Assembly: GCA_964575605.1 (NCBI GenBank)
Contig: CAZNRN010000013.1
Location: forward strand, 32,137-96,136
Length of the DNA: 64,000 nt
DNA from: JAPWJZ01 sp964575605
GTDB taxonomy: Bacteria; Pseudomonadota; Alphaproteobacteria; Micavibrionales; UBA2020
Direction: 5' to 3'
Part shown: piece after piece, positions 50,425 to 59,345 of the stretch
How positions within the stretch are numbered: position 1 is the first letter of the stretch
Layout: every line of letters begins with the position of its first letter
Translations under genes and position numbers: made by a program
The notes under the pieces: generated by a model
What the model saw: only the letters and a program-made list of their open reading frames with translations
What the model was told of the DNA's origin: nothing
The model's database searches: none

Positions 50425-50789
50425 TGCCCTCGGAATACTGCGAATATATCCTCGACCTGCTTGCCCCTTTGCGCGGCGTATCGTCGCGCCGGATGTTTGG
50501 GGGTTACGGGCTGTTCCGGGCTGGGCTGATGTTCGGCATCATCATCGACGATGTTCTGTATTTTAAAACCGGTAACGGCAACCGCCGTGATTACGAAGAG
50601 CTGGGCGCGGAGCCCTTCCGCTACGCACGGCAAGGCAAGTCCGTCGCACTGAGTTACTGGAACGTGCCTGCCACTGTTATCGAGGATGAAAATCACCTCA
50701 TCGACTGGGCGGAAAAGGCCTGCGCGGTGGCGCGGCTAACCAGTGGCAGCAAAAAGTCTGCAAAAAAGCGTTCAAAAACAGTGAGCTAG
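50424..50789 (+). CDS. TfoX/Sxy N-terminal domain protein
   Basis: This 121-residue protein contains VSSRRMFGGYGLFRAGLMFGI and VLYFKTGNGNRRDYEELG, the TfoX N-terminal domain. Full-length TfoX/Sxy, which turns on competence genes with CRP in gammaproteobacteria, also has a C-terminal domain; it is absent here. It is translationally coupled to kdsB and ends in a Lys-rich tail. In alphaproteobacteria such small proteins are of unknown role. Confidence 0.85.
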   Translation: MPSEYCEYILDLLAPLRGVSSRRMFGGYGLFRAGLMFGIIIDDVLYFKTGNGNRRDYEELGAEPFRYARQGKSVALSYWNVPATVIEDENHLIDWAEKACAVARLTSGSKKSAKKRSKTVS

Positions 50790-50843
50790 ATATTTACCAA
50801 ATATAAGACATTATGAAATATAATGCCTTAGGAGGTAATACTT

Positions 50844-51626
50844 ATGGCCGACTGGTTCGACAAGACCAATTCGCAGGATGCTTTCGCCGAGAATGCTTCG
50901 ACGCGCACCGTTCTGCATGGACAGGCCGAAAAGGGCAACCCCCTGTCGGAGAAGAGTTTCATAATCGCCATTTCGCATGTACAGCACGAAGACGGCGCCG
51001 ACCTTTTGAAGAAAGCGGATGACAAGGTTTGGGACGACGTTTGCAGTGCTTTCGATACGCTTTATAAAAACCACGCCGACCCGCACAACCACATGTGGCT
51101 GATCAACTTCATCAAGAAAGCTGATGAAGGCGCCAACGACACCAATTCGCAGATCCCTCAGGTGCATATCCATGTGCTGTCGGGCAACCTGACGCCCGGT
51201 AATGAATTCATTGCGGCGACGCGGAGTTTCCATCCTCACCCGAAACAAGATATTTACGCCGCGCTGGCGGAGAACAAGGCAGATATGCTGGGAATCGACA
51301 TGGGCAACGGTATAAAAGCCTTGCCGCTACCGCCTGACGTCAAGGAAGCGGATCAGCATTTCACCATCTCGCACGACGGCTATAAAACTTTCGCCGATTT
51401 TGTAGCCGATGCCTCTCCTGAAGAAAAACGCACTTTCTGGAAGACCGTAGCGCAGCTGGCGCTGCCACTGATTGAAGGGGGCTCTGGCGCACGCGTCGGC
51501 TATTACAACTTCGGCGGCGAGCTAGACGCGAAGGTCGGCCATATGTCCGTCGAGGTTGCGGGCGGTGAAAATCTGGGACAAAATGGTCAGAAAAACCGCT
51601 GGTTCCAGAAACCGAAAACAGCCTAG
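50844..51626 (+). CDS. HIT-like hypothetical protein (260 aa)
   Basis: This 260-residue protein contains QVHIHVLSGNLTPG, close to the histidine-triad pattern, and near the C-terminus KVGHMSVEVAGGENLG, resembling a second HIT-type segment. A complete H-x-H-x-H triad is not visible. It has an exceptionally good Shine-Dalgarno (AGGAGG eight bases before the ATG) and a TATAAT box at 50819-50824, which suggests strong expression. Cytoplasmic. The HIT assignment is tentative. Confidence 0.6.
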   Translation: MADWFDKTNSQDAFAENASTRTVLHGQAEKGNPLSEKSFIIAISHVQHEDGADLLKKADDKVWDDVCSAFDTLYKNHADPHNHMWLINFIKKADEGANDTNSQIPQVHIHVLSGNLTPGNEFIAATRSFHPHPKQDIYAALAENKADMLGIDMGNGIKALPLPPDVKEADQHFTISHDGYKTFADFVADASPEEKRTFWKTVAQLALPLIEGGSGARVGYYNFGGELDAKVGHMSVEVAGGENLGQNGQKNRWFQKPKTA

Positions 51627-51639
51627 GATATTCACCACC

Positions 51640-52494
51640 ATGACCCGCAAAATCGCTTTCCAGGGCCGCGCAGGCGCCTATTCGCACATGGCCTGCATGT
51701 CGGCCTTCCCGGACCTCGAACCCCTGCCCTGCCCGACTTTTGCCGAGGCCTTCAAGGCGGTCGAAAATGGCCGTGCCGATGTGGCGATGATACCCATCGA
51801 CAATTCCATCGCAGGACGCGTGGCGGATATCCATTTGCTGCTGCCGCAGCACCGCCTGTCGGTGATTGCCGAGCATTTTATCCCCGTGCATCACTGCCTG
51901 CTGGCCGTGCCGGGCGCAAAACTGTCGGATTTGAAAACCGTTTACAGCCATGTGCATGCCCTGCCGCAGTGCAAGAAGCTGATTGCCGATATGGGGCTGA
52001 AAGCGGTCGTGTTCGAAGACACCGCGGCATCGGCGCAAAAGGTTGCGGAGAGCGGCGACAAGACACAATGCGCCATCGCCTCCGCGCTTTGCGCCGACCT
52101 CTACGGCCTGAAGATATTGAAGAAGAACGTCGAAGACGAGGCGGGCAATACCACGCGCTTCCTCGCGCTCACCAAAAACGCGAAGACGCCGGTGAAGCAG
52201 AAGGGCAAGCTTTACATGACCTCGCTGATCTTCAAGGTCCACAACATCCCCGCCGCGCTCTACAAGGCGCTGGGCGGTTTCGCCACCAACGGCATCAACA
52301 TCACGAAGCTGGAAAGCTATCTCGAGGGCAACAAATTCCATTCCGCACAGTTCTATTGCGAGTTCGAAAGCCATCCCGACGACGTGTCGTTCCAGTACGC
52401 GATTGATGAATTGCGATTCTATGCGGCCGATATCCGCATGCTGGGCACCTATCCCGCCCATGCTTTCCGCCTGAAGATGAAAAAATCGCAATAA
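51640..52494 (+). CDS. pheA: Prephenate dehydratase with ACT domain
   Basis: This 284-residue enzyme makes phenylpyruvate in phenylalanine synthesis. Motifs: IAFQGRAGAYSHMA at the N-terminus, VAMIPIDNSIAGRV, and NTTRFLAL with the catalytic Thr. The C-terminal ACT domain (about 195-275) senses phenylalanine and includes KLESYLEG in place of the usual E-S-R-P segment. It lacks a chorismate mutase domain. The preferred start is the ATG at 51640, which gives the family N-terminus. Confidence 0.94.
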   Translation: MTRKIAFQGRAGAYSHMACMSAFPDLEPLPCPTFAEAFKAVENGRADVAMIPIDNSIAGRVADIHLLLPQHRLSVIAEHFIPVHHCLLAVPGAKLSDLKTVYSHVHALPQCKKLIADMGLKAVVFEDTAASAQKVAESGDKTQCAIASALCADLYGLKILKKNVEDEAGNTTRFLALTKNAKTPVKQKGKLYMTSLIFKVHNIPAALYKALGGFATNGINITKLESYLEGNKFHSAQFYCEFESHPDDVSFQYAIDELRFYAADIRMLGTYPAHAFRLKMKKSQ

Positions 52495-52517
52495 ATATCA
52501 GCGAGTTACATTATATA

Positions 52518-52546
52518 TTGACATAATAATATAAGATAATTATAAT
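52518..52546 (+). promoter_or_regulatory. Consensus sigma70 promoter of ankyrin gene
   Basis: TTGACA (52518-52523), exactly 17 bases, TATAAT (52541-52546): a perfect consensus, 31 bases before the ankyrin gene. Expected to be strong. Confidence 0.85.
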
Positions 52547-52577
52547 CCTCCTACGGTTTTTAGGGGGATTATTTCAA

Positions 52578-53429
52578 ATGTCACGCGTAGGGCCACCATC
52601 ACGTCAACCAATGGGTTTTGCGCCCCAGCCCAAGCCCCTCCAGCCGAGCAGCGACGAAATGTCGAATTACCTGAAGGCCTGCGCCGAAGGCAGGGTTGCG
52701 GCCGTGGAGGTCTTCCTCAAGAACTGGCCGATGCAAACCGAAGTCCACTGGACTGAAAGCAAGATGACCGGCCTGCTCTGCGCCGCAAAATCGGGGCAGC
52801 TGGAAATCGTCAAGCTGCTTGTCAGCAGGGGTGCACAGTTACATGCCGCCGACAAAGAAGGCGTGAATGCATTGATGTACGCAGCCCAGTCGGGAAGTGA
52901 AACCCTTGCCGCATACCTGTTGGAAAAGGGCTTCCGCGCAGGGGCAAAAGATAGCCAGGGCCGCTGCGTGATGCACCATTACGTTTCCGGCGGCGATGAC
53001 GACAAGCAAAGCGCGATTCCCGCGATGCTGGTGAAACACGGCGCCGAGGTTAACGCGGCATCTCCTGCTGGCATGAAGCCGCTGCAATGGGCGCTGAGCC
53101 TTGGACGCAAGCACATTTTCCGCGCGTTACTTGACCTGGGCGCGGATATAGCCGACCCCATGCTGGAAGCCTTTGCTTCACAGATGGACACGCCCGATTT
53201 TATCGACATGCTGAAGCAAGAGCCCGCGCGCCGCGCCCGCGAAATGGAAGAAGCTATCAGCGGCGGCACCGGCAAGACGCTGACCATCAAAAAACCTTTT
53301 ACGGTGTCTACCACCAAGGTCGAGAAGCCACAGCCTATCAATATCCGTGCCCCGGGCGGCACCGCGGTTGCGGGTTCCCTGGCCACCCTGGCCCGGCACT
53401 CCGGCAGTGGCCGCAGCTGGACAGCCTGA
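52578..53429 (+). CDS. Ankyrin-repeat protein with internal K-K-P-F tail
   Basis: This 283-residue protein has a Pro/Gln-rich N-terminus and four to five ankyrin repeats (TGLLCAAKSGQLEIVKLLVS, NALMYAAQSGSETLAAYLLEKG, IPAMLVKHGAEVNAASPAG, KPLQWALSLGRKHIFRALLDLGA). A helical linker leads to KTLTIKKPFTVSTTKVEKPQ, which carries the K-P-F core seen at the ends of other ankyrin proteins, but here about 40 residues from the end. A perfect consensus promoter and AGGGGG precede it. No signal peptide. Strong transcription of an ankyrin protein fits abundant delivery, but this is inference. Confidence 0.87.
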   Translation: MSRVGPPSRQPMGFAPQPKPLQPSSDEMSNYLKACAEGRVAAVEVFLKNWPMQTEVHWTESKMTGLLCAAKSGQLEIVKLLVSRGAQLHAADKEGVNALMYAAQSGSETLAAYLLEKGFRAGAKDSQGRCVMHHYVSGGDDDKQSAIPAMLVKHGAEVNAASPAGMKPLQWALSLGRKHIFRALLDLGADIADPMLEAFASQMDTPDFIDMLKQEPARRAREMEEAISGGTGKTLTIKKPFTVSTTKVEKPQPINIRAPGGTAVAGSLATLARHSGSGRSWTA

Positions 53430-53537
53430 TCGCCCCTCCTTTTCCGTAACGATGCGAAATTTTATATGGCTGCATTTCTACGGCCATGCTAATTTTCTGA
53501 CAGGTTTGAATTCACCCAATTTCACGAGGCATCAATA

Positions 53538-53738
53538 ATGGCAACCTACGCCCAACTCGCCGCCAAGCTGCTGCGCGACGCCGCCACTTTCTTCCGCAAC
53601 GTCGGCGCACAGAACGAGCCCTTGAAAGAACAGATGAACGACAACGCTTCGGTCTACGATCAAGTGGCTGATCTGGTTGAAAAAGACCCCAACGGCGTTC
53701 TGGATTTCACTGACGACACGGCGGCCAAGAAGAAGTAA
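53538..53738 (+). CDS. Small helical hypothetical protein (66 aa)
   Basis: This 66-residue protein begins MATYAQLAAKLLRDAATFFR and is followed by an acidic segment (VADLVEKDPNGVLDFTDD) and a Lys tail. GAGG precedes the ATG. No known family; no membrane segment. It lies between the ankyrin gene and ftsK. Confidence 0.6.
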   Translation: MATYAQLAAKLLRDAATFFRNVGAQNEPLKEQMNDNASVYDQVADLVEKDPNGVLDFTDDTAAKKK

Positions 53739-53857
53739 GCGCCGTCTTTTCTTCCTCCATCTTTATATAGCGTCCGCGACTCTGCTTCTGTTACTATTGG
53801 GGCGGGGAAAAGTTTAGCTGTACCGCTTGCGACTGCGCAGGCGGATTGGGGAGGAAC

Positions 53858-56266
53858 ATGGGTATATTCTCGCGCAATTCTTCGCGCAAACTGACAATCA
53901 AATCACGCCATAGCAAGACGCCGCTGATGCCTGCGAAAATGCAGAGCTTCATCGCGCACCGCCTGACCGACCTCGGCGGCGGATTTTTCCTCGTGGCCGG
54001 CGCGGCGCTGTCCGTTGCGCTGTTCACCTATGATGCGAAAGACCCCTCGTTCAACACGGCAGCGACCGTCAGCTCGGTGAAGAACATGCTGGGCAGCACG
54101 GGCGCCTATACCGCCGACCTGCTGTTGCAGACGCTGGGCCTTGCGTCTTACCTTTTCGCCATCGCCTTCTTCACCTGGGGTTACCGCGTCTTGCGCCGCA
54201 AGCCGCTGCCGCCGGCTGGCGCGCGCATTCCGTTGCTGGCGCTGTCGGTCATCGCCTGCGCGATTGCGCTGGCACGTGTGCCGTCCTTCGACAGCTGGGG
54301 CATCGGCGCTTATATGGGCGGCTCCGCCGGCGGGCTGATTTTCTCGGCCGCGGGCAACAGCCTGCAGGGCATCCTCGGCAACATGGCGTTTATCTTCGTG
54401 GCCGCCGCAGCCTTCACCGTTTTCGCCTTTTCCTACCTGCTGGCGCTGGGCGTGAGCCTGGCCGAATGGGCGACAGGTTTGGGCCGCACGCGCGACGTCA
54501 GCCTTGTCGCCGCAGAAAAGACCGGCACGGTCTACAGCATGTTCCGCCGCTGGCACACGGCTTATACGAATGAAGAACCGGAAGAACCCCGCGCCGCCCG
54601 CGTACGTGTGCGCGACAGCGGCGATGCGGGTGCGCAGGCGCCTGCCGCGAACGAGCAGCCCGAACAGCCCAAACGCAAGCCCATCGTGGCGACCCGCGCC
54701 GAAAAGCCCAAGCCGCAGAAGGAAGAAAAGCAGAAGAAACTCAACCTGCGCACTTCCGATGAAGAATGGCAGCTGCCCGCGCTCGACCTGCTGCAGGACC
54801 GTGCACAGGCAAACGCCGTGAAACTGGACGAAGCCGCGCTGCAAAAGAACGCCGAGATGCTGCAAACGACACTGGCCGATTTCGGCGTGCAGGGCGACAT
54901 CCTGAAAGTCAGCCCCGGCCCTATCGTCACGTTGTACGAGATGGAACCCGCGCCCGGCACCAAGACAAGCCGCGTCATCGGCCTGTCCGACGATATCGCG
55001 CGCAGCATGAGCTCGGTGGCCGTGCGCGTCGCGGTCGTGCCCGGCAAGAACGCGATCGGCATCGAACTGCCGAACGCCAAGCGCGAAATGGTTTTCCTGA
55101 AAGAACTTCTGGCGACGCGCGAATCCGACAAGCATCCCGCAAAACTGCCGCTGATCCTCGGCAAGAACATCGCGGGCGAGCCGATCATCGCCGACCTCGC
55201 GCGCATGCCGCACCTGCTGGTCGCAGGTACCACCGGATCGGGCAAATCGGTTGCCGTGAATACGATGATTTTGTCGCTGCTCTACCGCCTCAGCCCCGAG
55301 CAGTGCCGCTTTATCATGATCGACCCGAAGATGCTGGAATTGTCGGTCTATGACGATATCCCGCACCTGCTCACCCCTGTCGTGACCGAAGCGCACAAGG
55401 CCGTGATCTCCCTGAAATGGGCAGTGCGCGAGATGGAAGACCGCTACCGTGCCATGTCGAAACTGGGCGTGCGCAACATCGACGGTTTCAACGAACGCGT
55501 GCGCGCGGCGCGCGCGACCGGCGAAGTGCTGATGCACAAGGTGCAAACGGGCTTCGACAATGATACCGGCAAGCCTGTCTACGAAGAACAGCCGATACCG
55601 CTGAACGACCTGCCCTATATCGTCATCATCGTCGACGAATTCGCCGACCTGATGCTGGTGGCCGGCAAGGAAGTCGAGAACGCGATCCAGCGCCTCGCCC
55701 AGATGGCGCGCGCGGCTGGTATCCACCTCATCATGGCGACGCAGCGTCCCTCGGTCGACGTCATCACCGGCGTGATTAAGGCAAACTTCCCGACCCGAAT
55801 TTCCTTCCAGGTGACATCGAAAATCGACAGCCGCACCATATTAGGGGAAGGCGGCGCGGAGCAGCTGCTGGGGCAGGGCGACATGCTTTATATGGCGGCC
55901 GGCGGCCGCATTACCAGAGTCCACGGGCCCTTCGTCGCCGACGACGAAGTAGAGAAGGTAGTCACCTTCTTGCGCGCCCAAGGCGTGCCGCAGTACATTG
56001 ATGGGGTCACCGAGGACGAGAGCGAAGAAGGCGCCTTCGGCACCGGTGACGGCGGCGAAGGGGGCGAAAGCGACGCGCTTTACGACCAGGCCGTCGCCCT
56101 CGTGCTGAGGGAGCGCAAGGTGTCGACAAGCTTCATCCAGCGCCACCTGCAGATCGGCTACAACCGCGCGGCGCGCATCGTCGAGCGGATGGAAAAAGAA
56201 GGCCTCGTCTCGGCCGCCAGCCATGCCGGCAAGCGCGAGATACTGGTCGACAACTTCGGGACGTGA
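53858..56266 (+). CDS. ftsK: FtsK-family DNA translocase
   Basis: This 802-residue septal protein pumps chromosomal DNA at division. N-terminal membrane helices (about four, residues 38-190), a Lys/Glu/Gln-rich linker, Walker A GTTGSGKS (from residue 457), Walker B IVDEFADLM, and a C-terminal gamma winged-helix domain (QRHLQIGYNRAARIVERMEK) that reads KOPS sites. GGGGAGG precedes the ATG; an upstream TTG lies inside that ribosome-binding site. It is followed closely by the unknown gene at 56272. Confidence 0.96.
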   Translation: MGIFSRNSSRKLTIKSRHSKTPLMPAKMQSFIAHRLTDLGGGFFLVAGAALSVALFTYDAKDPSFNTAATVSSVKNMLGSTGAYTADLLLQTLGLASYLFAIAFFTWGYRVLRRKPLPPAGARIPLLALSVIACAIALARVPSFDSWGIGAYMGGSAGGLIFSAAGNSLQGILGNMAFIFVAAAAFTVFAFSYLLALGVSLAEWATGLGRTRDVSLVAAEKTGTVYSMFRRWHTAYTNEEPEEPRAARVRVRDSGDAGAQAPAANEQPEQPKRKPIVATRAEKPKPQKEEKQKKLNLRTSDEEWQLPALDLLQDRAQANAVKLDEAALQKNAEMLQTTLADFGVQGDILKVSPGPIVTLYEMEPAPGTKTSRVIGLSDDIARSMSSVAVRVAVVPGKNAIGIELPNAKREMVFLKELLATRESDKHPAKLPLILGKNIAGEPIIADLARMPHLLVAGTTGSGKSVAVNTMILSLLYRLSPEQCRFIMIDPKMLELSVYDDIPHLLTPVVTEAHKAVISLKWAVREMEDRYRAMSKLGVRNIDGFNERVRAARATGEVLMHKVQTGFDNDTGKPVYEEQPIPLNDLPYIVIIVDEFADLMLVAGKEVENAIQRLAQMARAAGIHLIMATQRPSVDVITGVIKANFPTRISFQVTSKIDSRTILGEGGAEQLLGQGDMLYMAAGGRITRVHGPFVADDEVEKVVTFLRAQGVPQYIDGVTEDESEEGAFGTGDGGEGGESDALYDQAVALVLRERKVSTSFIQRHLQIGYNRAARIVERMEKEGLVSAASHAGKREILVDNFGT

Positions 56267-56271
56267 CATTC

Positions 56272-57036
56272 ATGAAAAAGACATTTGCCCTTTTCCTCGC
56301 CGCATTGTTACTGGCAGCCCCGCTGGCCGAGGCCGCCGCGCCGAAAAAGAAAGACCCCGTTTTCTCCTCCCGCCGCACCCTGTTCGCGACGGTCGGGCAA
56401 ACGACCATGGTTTTCGAGGCGCCCAAGGGCATGTGCTTCATGGATGAATCACGCGGCACCGAAGGCGCCCTTCTGAAAACGATGAAAGAAACCGCGCGCC
56501 TCTCTGGCGGGCTGCTAGTTGCGGTCTTCGCCGACTGCAAGGAACTGGCGGGCATAGGCGTCGTCGAAGCCGGCGACAGTTTCGTGCTGAAGCGCAAAGG
56601 CACCATCATGTGGGCAAATGCCAAAACCCCCGTGCCGAAAAAAATGACGCGCGCGGAATACATCGAGATGCGCGCCCCCAATTTCCGCGAAGACCAGTTC
56701 AACGACATGCTGCGCGCCTTCACCAAGCACGGCCGCATGAAGAAACGCGTCGAAGGCGCGCTGACCACCGCGACATACATGGCCAATCCCGAAGATTACA
56801 ATTTCGACGCACGCCCTCGCGTATCAGACGCCGGCGTATCGCTGGCTTTCGGCGTTGATACGGAAGTGGATTACAAAAAGCTGACCACGGTCGGCGTGAC
56901 CGGCGCCACTCTCATCAAGCACGTGCCCTTGGAATTCGAGATTTCCCAGTCCGGCGACCGCACGGCACAGGATTTTGATAAATATTACAGCACCATGGAA
57001 GGCTTCCTGCAGCAGCAGGTCCGTCTGAACCAGTAA
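56272..57036 (+). CDS. Secreted hypothetical protein (254 aa)
   Basis: This 254-residue protein has a signal peptide (MKKTFALFLAALLLAAPLAE, cleavage near AEAAA). The mature part has VGQTTMVFEAPKGMCFMDES and a Cys (FADCKELAG), then mixed alpha/beta sequence. It begins only a few bases after ftsK and precedes lolA, so it may be co-transcribed with envelope genes. Not recognised. Confidence 0.7.
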   Translation: MKKTFALFLAALLLAAPLAEAAAPKKKDPVFSSRRTLFATVGQTTMVFEAPKGMCFMDESRGTEGALLKTMKETARLSGGLLVAVFADCKELAGIGVVEAGDSFVLKRKGTIMWANAKTPVPKKMTRAEYIEMRAPNFREDQFNDMLRAFTKHGRMKKRVEGALTTATYMANPEDYNFDARPRVSDAGVSLAFGVDTEVDYKKLTTVGVTGATLIKHVPLEFEISQSGDRTAQDFDKYYSTMEGFLQQQVRLNQ

Positions 57037-57102
57037 CCCCCGTCTTGCTTTTTAACGGTTTCTGTCCTATTTCAAGGCTGTCATGAAAGGGGTTCTGTAC
57101 CC

Positions 57103-57735
57103 ATGAAATCCGCTGCCCGACATATGCTTTTTGCCTGCCTGCTTTTCCTTGCCGTCCTTCCGGCGCAGGCCGCGACCGAGCCCGATCCCGCGACGCTGCC
57201 CGAGGTGAGGGTTGTCGAAGACTACCTGAACGGCGTTTCAACCATGCGCGCGCGCTTTATCCAGACCACCAATGACGGCAAGCAGGCCTCCGGCGATTTC
57301 CTGCTGAAGCGCCCCGGCCGCATGCGTTTCCAGTATGACGCCCCTATCAAGGACTTCATCGTCGCCGACGGCACGCTCATATATTATTATGACGGCAAAA
57401 TGAACGAGCAGAGCAGCGCGCCGATTTCGAAGTCGCTGGCGGATTTCTTCCTGCGCAAGAACCTGAAACTGTCCGGCGACATCAAGGTCGCGGGCGTGAA
57501 GCGTGACCGCGACATGCTGCTGGTGACGCTGGTCGAGGCGAAAGACCCTCTGGCCGGATCCATGACGCTGGTTTTGCAGGAAAAACCAGCCTTGGTGCTG
57601 AAACGCTGGCGCATCGTGGACACACAAGGCGGCGTGACCGAAGTCGAGCTGCAGGAGCCGGTCGCGGGAATCAAGCTCGACAACGAGCTGTTCCGTTATT
57701 ACAACCCCACCCGCACCCAACCGAAATTCAACTAA
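57103..57735 (+). CDS. lolA: Outer-membrane lipoprotein carrier LolA
   Basis: This 210-residue periplasmic chaperone carries lipoproteins from the inner to the outer membrane. Signal peptide (LFACLLFLAVLPAQA), then the LolA pattern VEDYLNGVSTMRARFIQT, GDFLLKRPGRMRFQYD and YYDGKMNEQSSAPIS. AAGGGG precedes the ATG. Near ftsK, as in many proteobacteria. Confidence 0.93.
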   Translation: MKSAARHMLFACLLFLAVLPAQAATEPDPATLPEVRVVEDYLNGVSTMRARFIQTTNDGKQASGDFLLKRPGRMRFQYDAPIKDFIVADGTLIYYYDGKMNEQSSAPISKSLADFFLRKNLKLSGDIKVAGVKRDRDMLLVTLVEAKDPLAGSMTLVLQEKPALVLKRWRIVDTQGGVTEVELQEPVAGIKLDNELFRYYNPTRTQPKFN

Positions 57736-57822
57736 AGAGCATAAGTTAAATAGTTGATCTCGCAGAAAAATTCAGGATTTCTTGCGAGATTACGAAAATT
57801 TGGCTATAATAGTAAAATATAG

Positions 57823-57838
57823 TTAATGAGCGGTTAAT
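57823..57838 (+). promoter_or_regulatory. Putative CtrA-binding site upstream of LPD7 gene
   Basis: TTAA-N7-TTAA, 32 bases before the start codon and just downstream of a TATAAT box (57805-57810). The surrounding 130 bases are AT-rich. Confidence 0.55.
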
Positions 57839-57868
57839 ATTTAAGTTTAAACGCAATAGGGGTTGTGA

Positions 57869-59269
57869 ATGTCAGAAGATCAAGGCCAAACGGGCTCCAA
57901 CGACGATCGTAAGGATAATCCTGGCGATGGCCCGAACGATGCCTCGAATGAAGGCTCGAACGATCCCGTCACCGGCGTCTCTGATGGCAACAAACCCAAG
58001 CTGGAGATTACCCCTCCCGCGCCCCCGGTAACCACCCCCAAAGCTGCAGATAGCGGCACCGCCGTTGCGACTGACAAGGCCGCCGGTTCAACGGGCGAAG
58101 CACCCGCCGCCGATGAAAAAGGCGAACCTAAAGGTGGCAAAGCCTCTGACGCGGTGGTCGACAACACCAACGAGTTGCAAAAGGGTCAGCAGGCCAAGGC
58201 CGACGGCACGACCCCTAAAAAAGAAGGCGACGAATACCGCCGCGACAACAGCGCGCCCGCCGAAGACGATAATACCCCCAGCGACAGCGCCGTCCGCGAC
58301 ACCAAAAAAGCGCGCACATTGCTGAACCAGCACTGGGGCCTGCAATGGCCTGACCCTGTCATGCTGAAAATCATGCAGACCGGCAGCGTCACCAAGAGCA
58401 GCACCGGCATCACTTTCGACCTTGAAGACGGCGGATCTGTGAAATGGCACCGCAGTTTGCAAGGCCAGGGCGAATTCGTCGGTAAAACCGGCTTCTTCAG
58501 CAAGATGAACGAGAAAGAAGCCGAAGCGACGATCGCTATCTGCAAAAACCGCGGCTGGAAAAAAGTCACCCTCTACGGCTCGGTCGAGCAGAAAGAGATG
58601 ATGTGGCTCGAAGCCAAGAAACAGGACATGGAAGTGACCAACTTCGCGCCCATGGCCGACAGCCCTATCCTGCAAAAATGGGCCGAACACCAGGCTAAAC
58701 TGGCAGACAAAACCCTGGCCGGCGTCAGCAATGGCGATAAACCCCCTATTGAGGTCAAAGGCGAAATTAAGCCCGGGTCGGAAGAAGCGCCGAAAGGCAC
58801 CCCTCCCGCAGAAGCCGGCGACAAGCAAAAAGCAGCGCCCACAGAAGGGGCCCAGCAACCTACGCCCGCAGCAGCGGACGAAGGCCAGCCGAATGTGGTC
58901 AAGTCCAACATCGGCGGAAACCTGACTGCCCGTCCCACGACGGAAGCAACGGCAGAAGCCCCCGCGAATGGTGGTAGTGGCCCCCGCCGCGAAGGCGAGA
59001 GCCTGCAGGAGTTCTTCGGCCGCAAGATCGAAGAAGTCACGCATCCGAAATTGCGCGAACACCTTAGTAAAATGCGCGACGCCCTTTCGGCGCCGGGCGT
59101 TGACGAAGCCGTCGTCAAGGCAGCTTGCGAAAAGCTTAGCGGACGCGTTACTGTCGGGGCGTATAACGAAGCCGCCGACGCCGTCAACCAGAAGAACACC
59201 GGTGGCGAGCCTTTGGCAAAACTCGGCGGCCGTGGCGCACCTGGCCCGAAAGTCCCGAGACCTACTTAA
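57869..59269 (+). CDS. Disordered protein with LPD7-type domain
   Basis: This 466-residue protein has a long Asp/Gly/Lys/Pro-rich disordered N-terminus (1-140). A folded domain at about 180-262 (ITFDLEDGGSVKWHRS, AIAICKNRGWKKVTLYGS, MMWLEAKKQDMEVTNFAP) follows the LPD7 pattern known from relaxases and other large polyvalent proteins. A second disordered linker and a small helical C-terminal domain (about 375-445) come after. There is no signal peptide and no relaxase domain. AGGGG and a CtrA-type site precede the gene. Candidate effector or mobile-element protein by architecture; unproven. Confidence 0.75.
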   Translation: MSEDQGQTGSNDDRKDNPGDGPNDASNEGSNDPVTGVSDGNKPKLEITPPAPPVTTPKAADSGTAVATDKAAGSTGEAPAADEKGEPKGGKASDAVVDNTNELQKGQQAKADGTTPKKEGDEYRRDNSAPAEDDNTPSDSAVRDTKKARTLLNQHWGLQWPDPVMLKIMQTGSVTKSSTGITFDLEDGGSVKWHRSLQGQGEFVGKTGFFSKMNEKEAEATIAICKNRGWKKVTLYGSVEQKEMMWLEAKKQDMEVTNFAPMADSPILQKWAEHQAKLADKTLAGVSNGDKPPIEVKGEIKPGSEEAPKGTPPAEAGDKQKAAPTEGAQQPTPAAADEGQPNVVKSNIGGNLTARPTTEATAEAPANGGSGPRREGESLQEFFGRKIEEVTHPKLREHLSKMRDALSAPGVDEAVVKAACEKLSGRVTVGAYNEAADAVNQKNTGGEPLAKLGGRGAPGPKVPRPT

Positions 59270-59292
59270 CAGGCTTTAAAGCTTGACTTTTA

Positions 59293-59323
59293 CGGGCTCA
59301 CCCCTAGTTTTCGGGTGAGCCCG
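59293..59323. terminator. Large inverted repeat after LPD7 gene
   Basis: Perfect 11-bp stem (CGGGCTCACCC / GGGTGAGCCCG). It lacks a following T-run, so it may be a Rho-independent-like stop of low efficiency or an mRNA-end stabiliser. Confidence 0.5.
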
Positions 59324-59345
59324 AAGCCTTTAGAAAAGGACGCCT

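Noticed and set aside
53903..55726. Long minus-strand frame (607 codons) opposite ftsK
   Set aside because: Antisense to FtsK with all its motifs; His/Arg/Gly-rich translation is typical of antisense GC-rich shadow.
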